NCBI GenBank assembly: GCA_016205085.1 | Contig: JACQJN010000284.1 | Location: 1-14,741, forward strand | Direction: 5' to 3' | Origin: Elusimicrobiota bacterium | GTDB lineage: Bacteria; Elusimicrobiota; Elusimicrobia; JACQJN01 | Length of the DNA: 14,741 nucleotides | Shown here: piece by piece, positions 13,314-14,741 of the stretch | Layout: each line of letters begins with the position of its first letter | How positions within the stretch are numbered: the first letter of the stretch is position 1 | The notes under the pieces: generated by a model | The model's input: only the letters and a program-made list of their open reading frames with translations | The model's database searches: none | Told to the model about the DNA's origin: nothing | Program-made: the position numbers and the translations under genes

Positions 13314-14027
13314 ATGGCCACCTCTGAAAATCTGCTGATCCTAGTCGTAGATGACGACAAAAATGTATCCAGCCTGATGGAACAGGTCTTAAAGGGAGAA
13401 GGCTACAACGTCCAGACAGCCCCCAACATATTCAGGGCCCAAGGAATACTGCAGCGGTCTCAACCGGACCTCATCATCTTGGACCGCCGCCTTCCAGACG
13501 GTGACGGAATAGATTTTTGCATGCAGATCCGGAAGGATTCTCGCACCCATAGCATCCCCGTCCTCTTCCTCACCGCCACAAAAAAAGGAGTCCCTGACAA
13601 GGTTTTGGGGTTAGAAGTGGGAGGGGATGACTACCTGACCAAACCCTTCAGCCCCGAAGAGCTCTCGGCGCGCGTCAAAGCTATATTAAGACGCACCATA
13701 GCTCCAGCCTCCAACAAATCTATTTTGGAGGCGGGTCTCCTGCGCCTGGATCTGGATGCCAGGAAGGCCTATGCCAACAACAAAGAGCTGTCTCTTTGGC
13801 CTAAGGAATACGACCTCCTGGCCACATTCTTAGAGCGCATGAATCGCGTCCTGACACGGGAATTTCTTCTGCAGCGCGTCTGGGGAGCCGGGAAAGAAAT
13901 GGAGCTCAACACCAACGTGGTGGACGTAACCGTCGGCAATTTGAGAAAGAAATTGGGCAAGCTGGGAGAAAACATTGTGGCCGTGCGCGGCTTTGGGTTC
14001 CGATTCGATTTTGAAGGAAAGAAGTAG
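13314..14027 (+). CDS. OmpR/PhoB-family response regulator
   Basis: The 237-residue product has an N-terminal receiver domain with all key residues: acidic pair D13-D14, phosphoacceptor D57 (LIILDRRLPDGDG), T87 (FLTA) and K110 (DDYLTKPF). Residues about 140-234 are a winged-helix DNA-binding domain of the OmpR type (LSLWPKEYDLLATFLE, VLTREFLLQRVWG, VDVTVGNLRKKLG, VRGFGFRF). It is the probable partner of the kinase encoded just upstream, which would phosphorylate D57. The start ATG has no Shine-Dalgarno sequence (preceded by CAGCACCACC), and a perfect TATAAT lies only 16 bases before it, so a short-leader transcript is conceivable, though it has no -35 box. Target genes cannot be told from the window. 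Confidence 0.95.
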   Translation: MATSENLLILVVDDDKNVSSLMEQVLKGEGYNVQTAPNIFRAQGILQRSQPDLIILDRRLPDGDGIDFCMQIRKDSRTHSIPVLFLTATKKGVPDKVLGLEVGGDDYLTKPFSPEELSARVKAILRRTIAPASNKSILEAGLLRLDLDARKAYANNKELSLWPKEYDLLATFLERMNRVLTREFLLQRVWGAGKEMELNTNVVDVTVGNLRKKLGKLGENIVAVRGFGFRFDFEGKK

Positions 14028-14083
14028 CTCCCGCCTTTAGCGAAAACTTACCATTCCTTTAGCCTTTCTTAAGTTTCATCCCC

Positions 14084-14107
14084 TATAATTTATTCTATAG
14101 TAAGGAG
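14084..14107 (+). promoter_or_regulatory. Probable -10 box and ribosome binding site of the PilZ gene
   Basis: A perfect TATAAT (14084-14089) lies in an AT-rich spacer after the regulator stop, but there is no good -35 box at 16-18 bases. AAGGAG (14102-14107) is a strong Shine-Dalgarno sequence eight bases before ATG 14116. Together they suggest the PilZ gene has its own promoter. I see no terminator hairpin between 14028 and 14083. Confidence 0.45.
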
Positions 14108-14115
14108 AAGATCCC

Positions 14116-14640
14116 ATGAATACTTCCGTTCATGTACTGCAGGAAAAGCGCCAAGCCCCCAGAATTTCACTAAATTCCAACGCCGCCATTTACGCAGGCA
14201 ACCTCTCTAAGCCCATCAGCTCCAATATCAAGGTATGCGACATCAGCGAGACAGGGTTCTCCCTGGAGGGAACCATCCATCTCGTCCCGGGCAGCACCTA
14301 CCGATTCCAAATTGCTCTTCCCAACGGTGGGCAAATCTCCGGGCAGGCTCGAATCATCTGGAAACATCCCAATCCTTATATACAAAGCTACGGAGCCCAG
14401 CTGGAGGAAATCCAGTGGTTGGAAAAACGCAAATTGAAAAAACATCTGGACAGGCTTTTGGGCAACCGGAGCAAATCCTTCACATTTTGGCCGTTATTTT
14501 TCTGTGGCATGGTTTTATATGTAGGATTCAAATGGCTCGAACTCGTCCTCTCGTTTGGATGGCCCGCCCTTTTTGCCGGAATAGCTCTCCTCATGCTGTC
14601 CCATTGGTTGATCCTATTTACGTTCAGGCGGCACGCCTAA
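14116..14640 (+). CDS. PilZ-domain protein with two C-terminal membrane helices
   Basis: The product is 174 residues. The N-terminal PilZ domain carries both cyclic-di-GMP contact motifs: RxxxR as R12-QAP-R16 (EKRQAPRIS) and (D/N)xSxxG as D42-I-S44-ET-G47, followed by the beta-barrel strands (TYRFQIALPNGGQISGQARIIW and YGAQLEEI). Residues 98-115 are highly basic. Two hydrophobic helices (about 126-144 and 148-167) close the protein, so the sensor domain should face the cytoplasm with a C-terminal hairpin in the membrane. PilZ proteins couple cyclic-di-GMP to motility, pili or polysaccharide export. With PilT in the same window a role in pilus control is plausible but not shown. A strong ribosome binding site supports the start. 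Confidence 0.88.
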   Translation: MNTSVHVLQEKRQAPRISLNSNAAIYAGNLSKPISSNIKVCDISETGFSLEGTIHLVPGSTYRFQIALPNGGQISGQARIIWKHPNPYIQSYGAQLEEIQWLEKRKLKKHLDRLLGNRSKSFTFWPLFFCGMVLYVGFKWLELVLSFGWPALFAGIALLMLSHWLILFTFRRHA

Positions 14641-14719
14641 AAATAGGATTTAACGAAAATTTAGATTTCCTTTAATCCTCCCTCACGCTGATTGATTACA
14701 CTATTGACTAGGAGGGTCT

Positions 14720-14741
14720 ATGAAAAATTTTTACTTTTTCT
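14720..14741 (+). CDS. Start of an unidentified gene, cut by window end
   Basis: ATG 14720 is preceded at four bases by AGGAGG (14710-14715), among the strongest ribosome binding sites in the window, and the frame stays open for the seven visible codons (MKNFYFF). The Met-Lys start followed by aromatic residues could be a signal peptide, but too little is visible to name it. Confidence 0.5.

Noticed and set aside
14677..14715. Possible pairing of CCTCC (14677-14681) with the GGAGG ribosome binding site before the last gene
   Set aside because: Only five Watson-Crick pairs and no further stem; too short to call a riboswitch or thermosensor.

Overview
This window looks like chromosomal DNA from a Gram-negative-type, probably uncultured bacterium with type IV pili. 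It carries housekeeping genes (nadD, rsfS, argS, hemB, hemL) tightly packed with pilT, a PilZ protein, a two-component pair and a DUF1015 gene. The phylum cannot be fixed by eye. The gene mix and the peculiar heptamer repeats inside genes would suit a lineage such as Omnitrophota or Elusimicrobiota, but this is an impression, not a result. There is no rRNA, tRNA, CRISPR array, phage or transposase, and I found no defence system.

Layout. (1) 1-2231, minus strand: a DUF1015 gene followed by a PiT-type phosphate permease that runs off the left edge. (2) 2232-2465: a divergent intergenic region full of inverted repeats. (3) 2466-8468, plus strand: a compact run of six genes, nadD-yqeK fusion, LytR_C-domain membrane protein, pilT, cNMP-binding/GAF-like protein, rsfS and argS. 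Most junctions overlap, so this is probably one operon. The nadD/yqeK/LytR_C/rsfS part is a familiar bacterial neighbourhood, and pilT plus the cNMP-binding gene are set into it. (4) 8377-11220, minus strand: hemB, a single-domain EamA transporter and hemL, all overlapping; hemL converges on argS with a 92-bp antisense overlap. (5) 11221-11327: two back-to-back sigma70-like promoters for hemB and the kinase. (6) 11328-14027, plus strand: a hybrid histidine kinase with degenerate receiver-like modules and an OmpR-type regulator. (7) 14116-14640: a PilZ protein with C-terminal membrane helices. A new gene begins at 14720 behind a strong ribosome binding site.

The most unusual content is a set of palindromic repeat insertions inside protein-coding genes. 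nadD and hemB each carry two facing arrays of about 4.4-4.7 copies of a 7-bp unit around a short AT-rich loop. argS carries a shorter one-sided heptamer array flanked by two perfect hairpins. The DUF1015 gene carries a 16-bp perfect inverted repeat with a nested hairpin. All keep the reading frame open and fall where the protein families have loops or linkers. They look like miniature palindromic elements tolerated inside essential genes, and are the best lead in this window.
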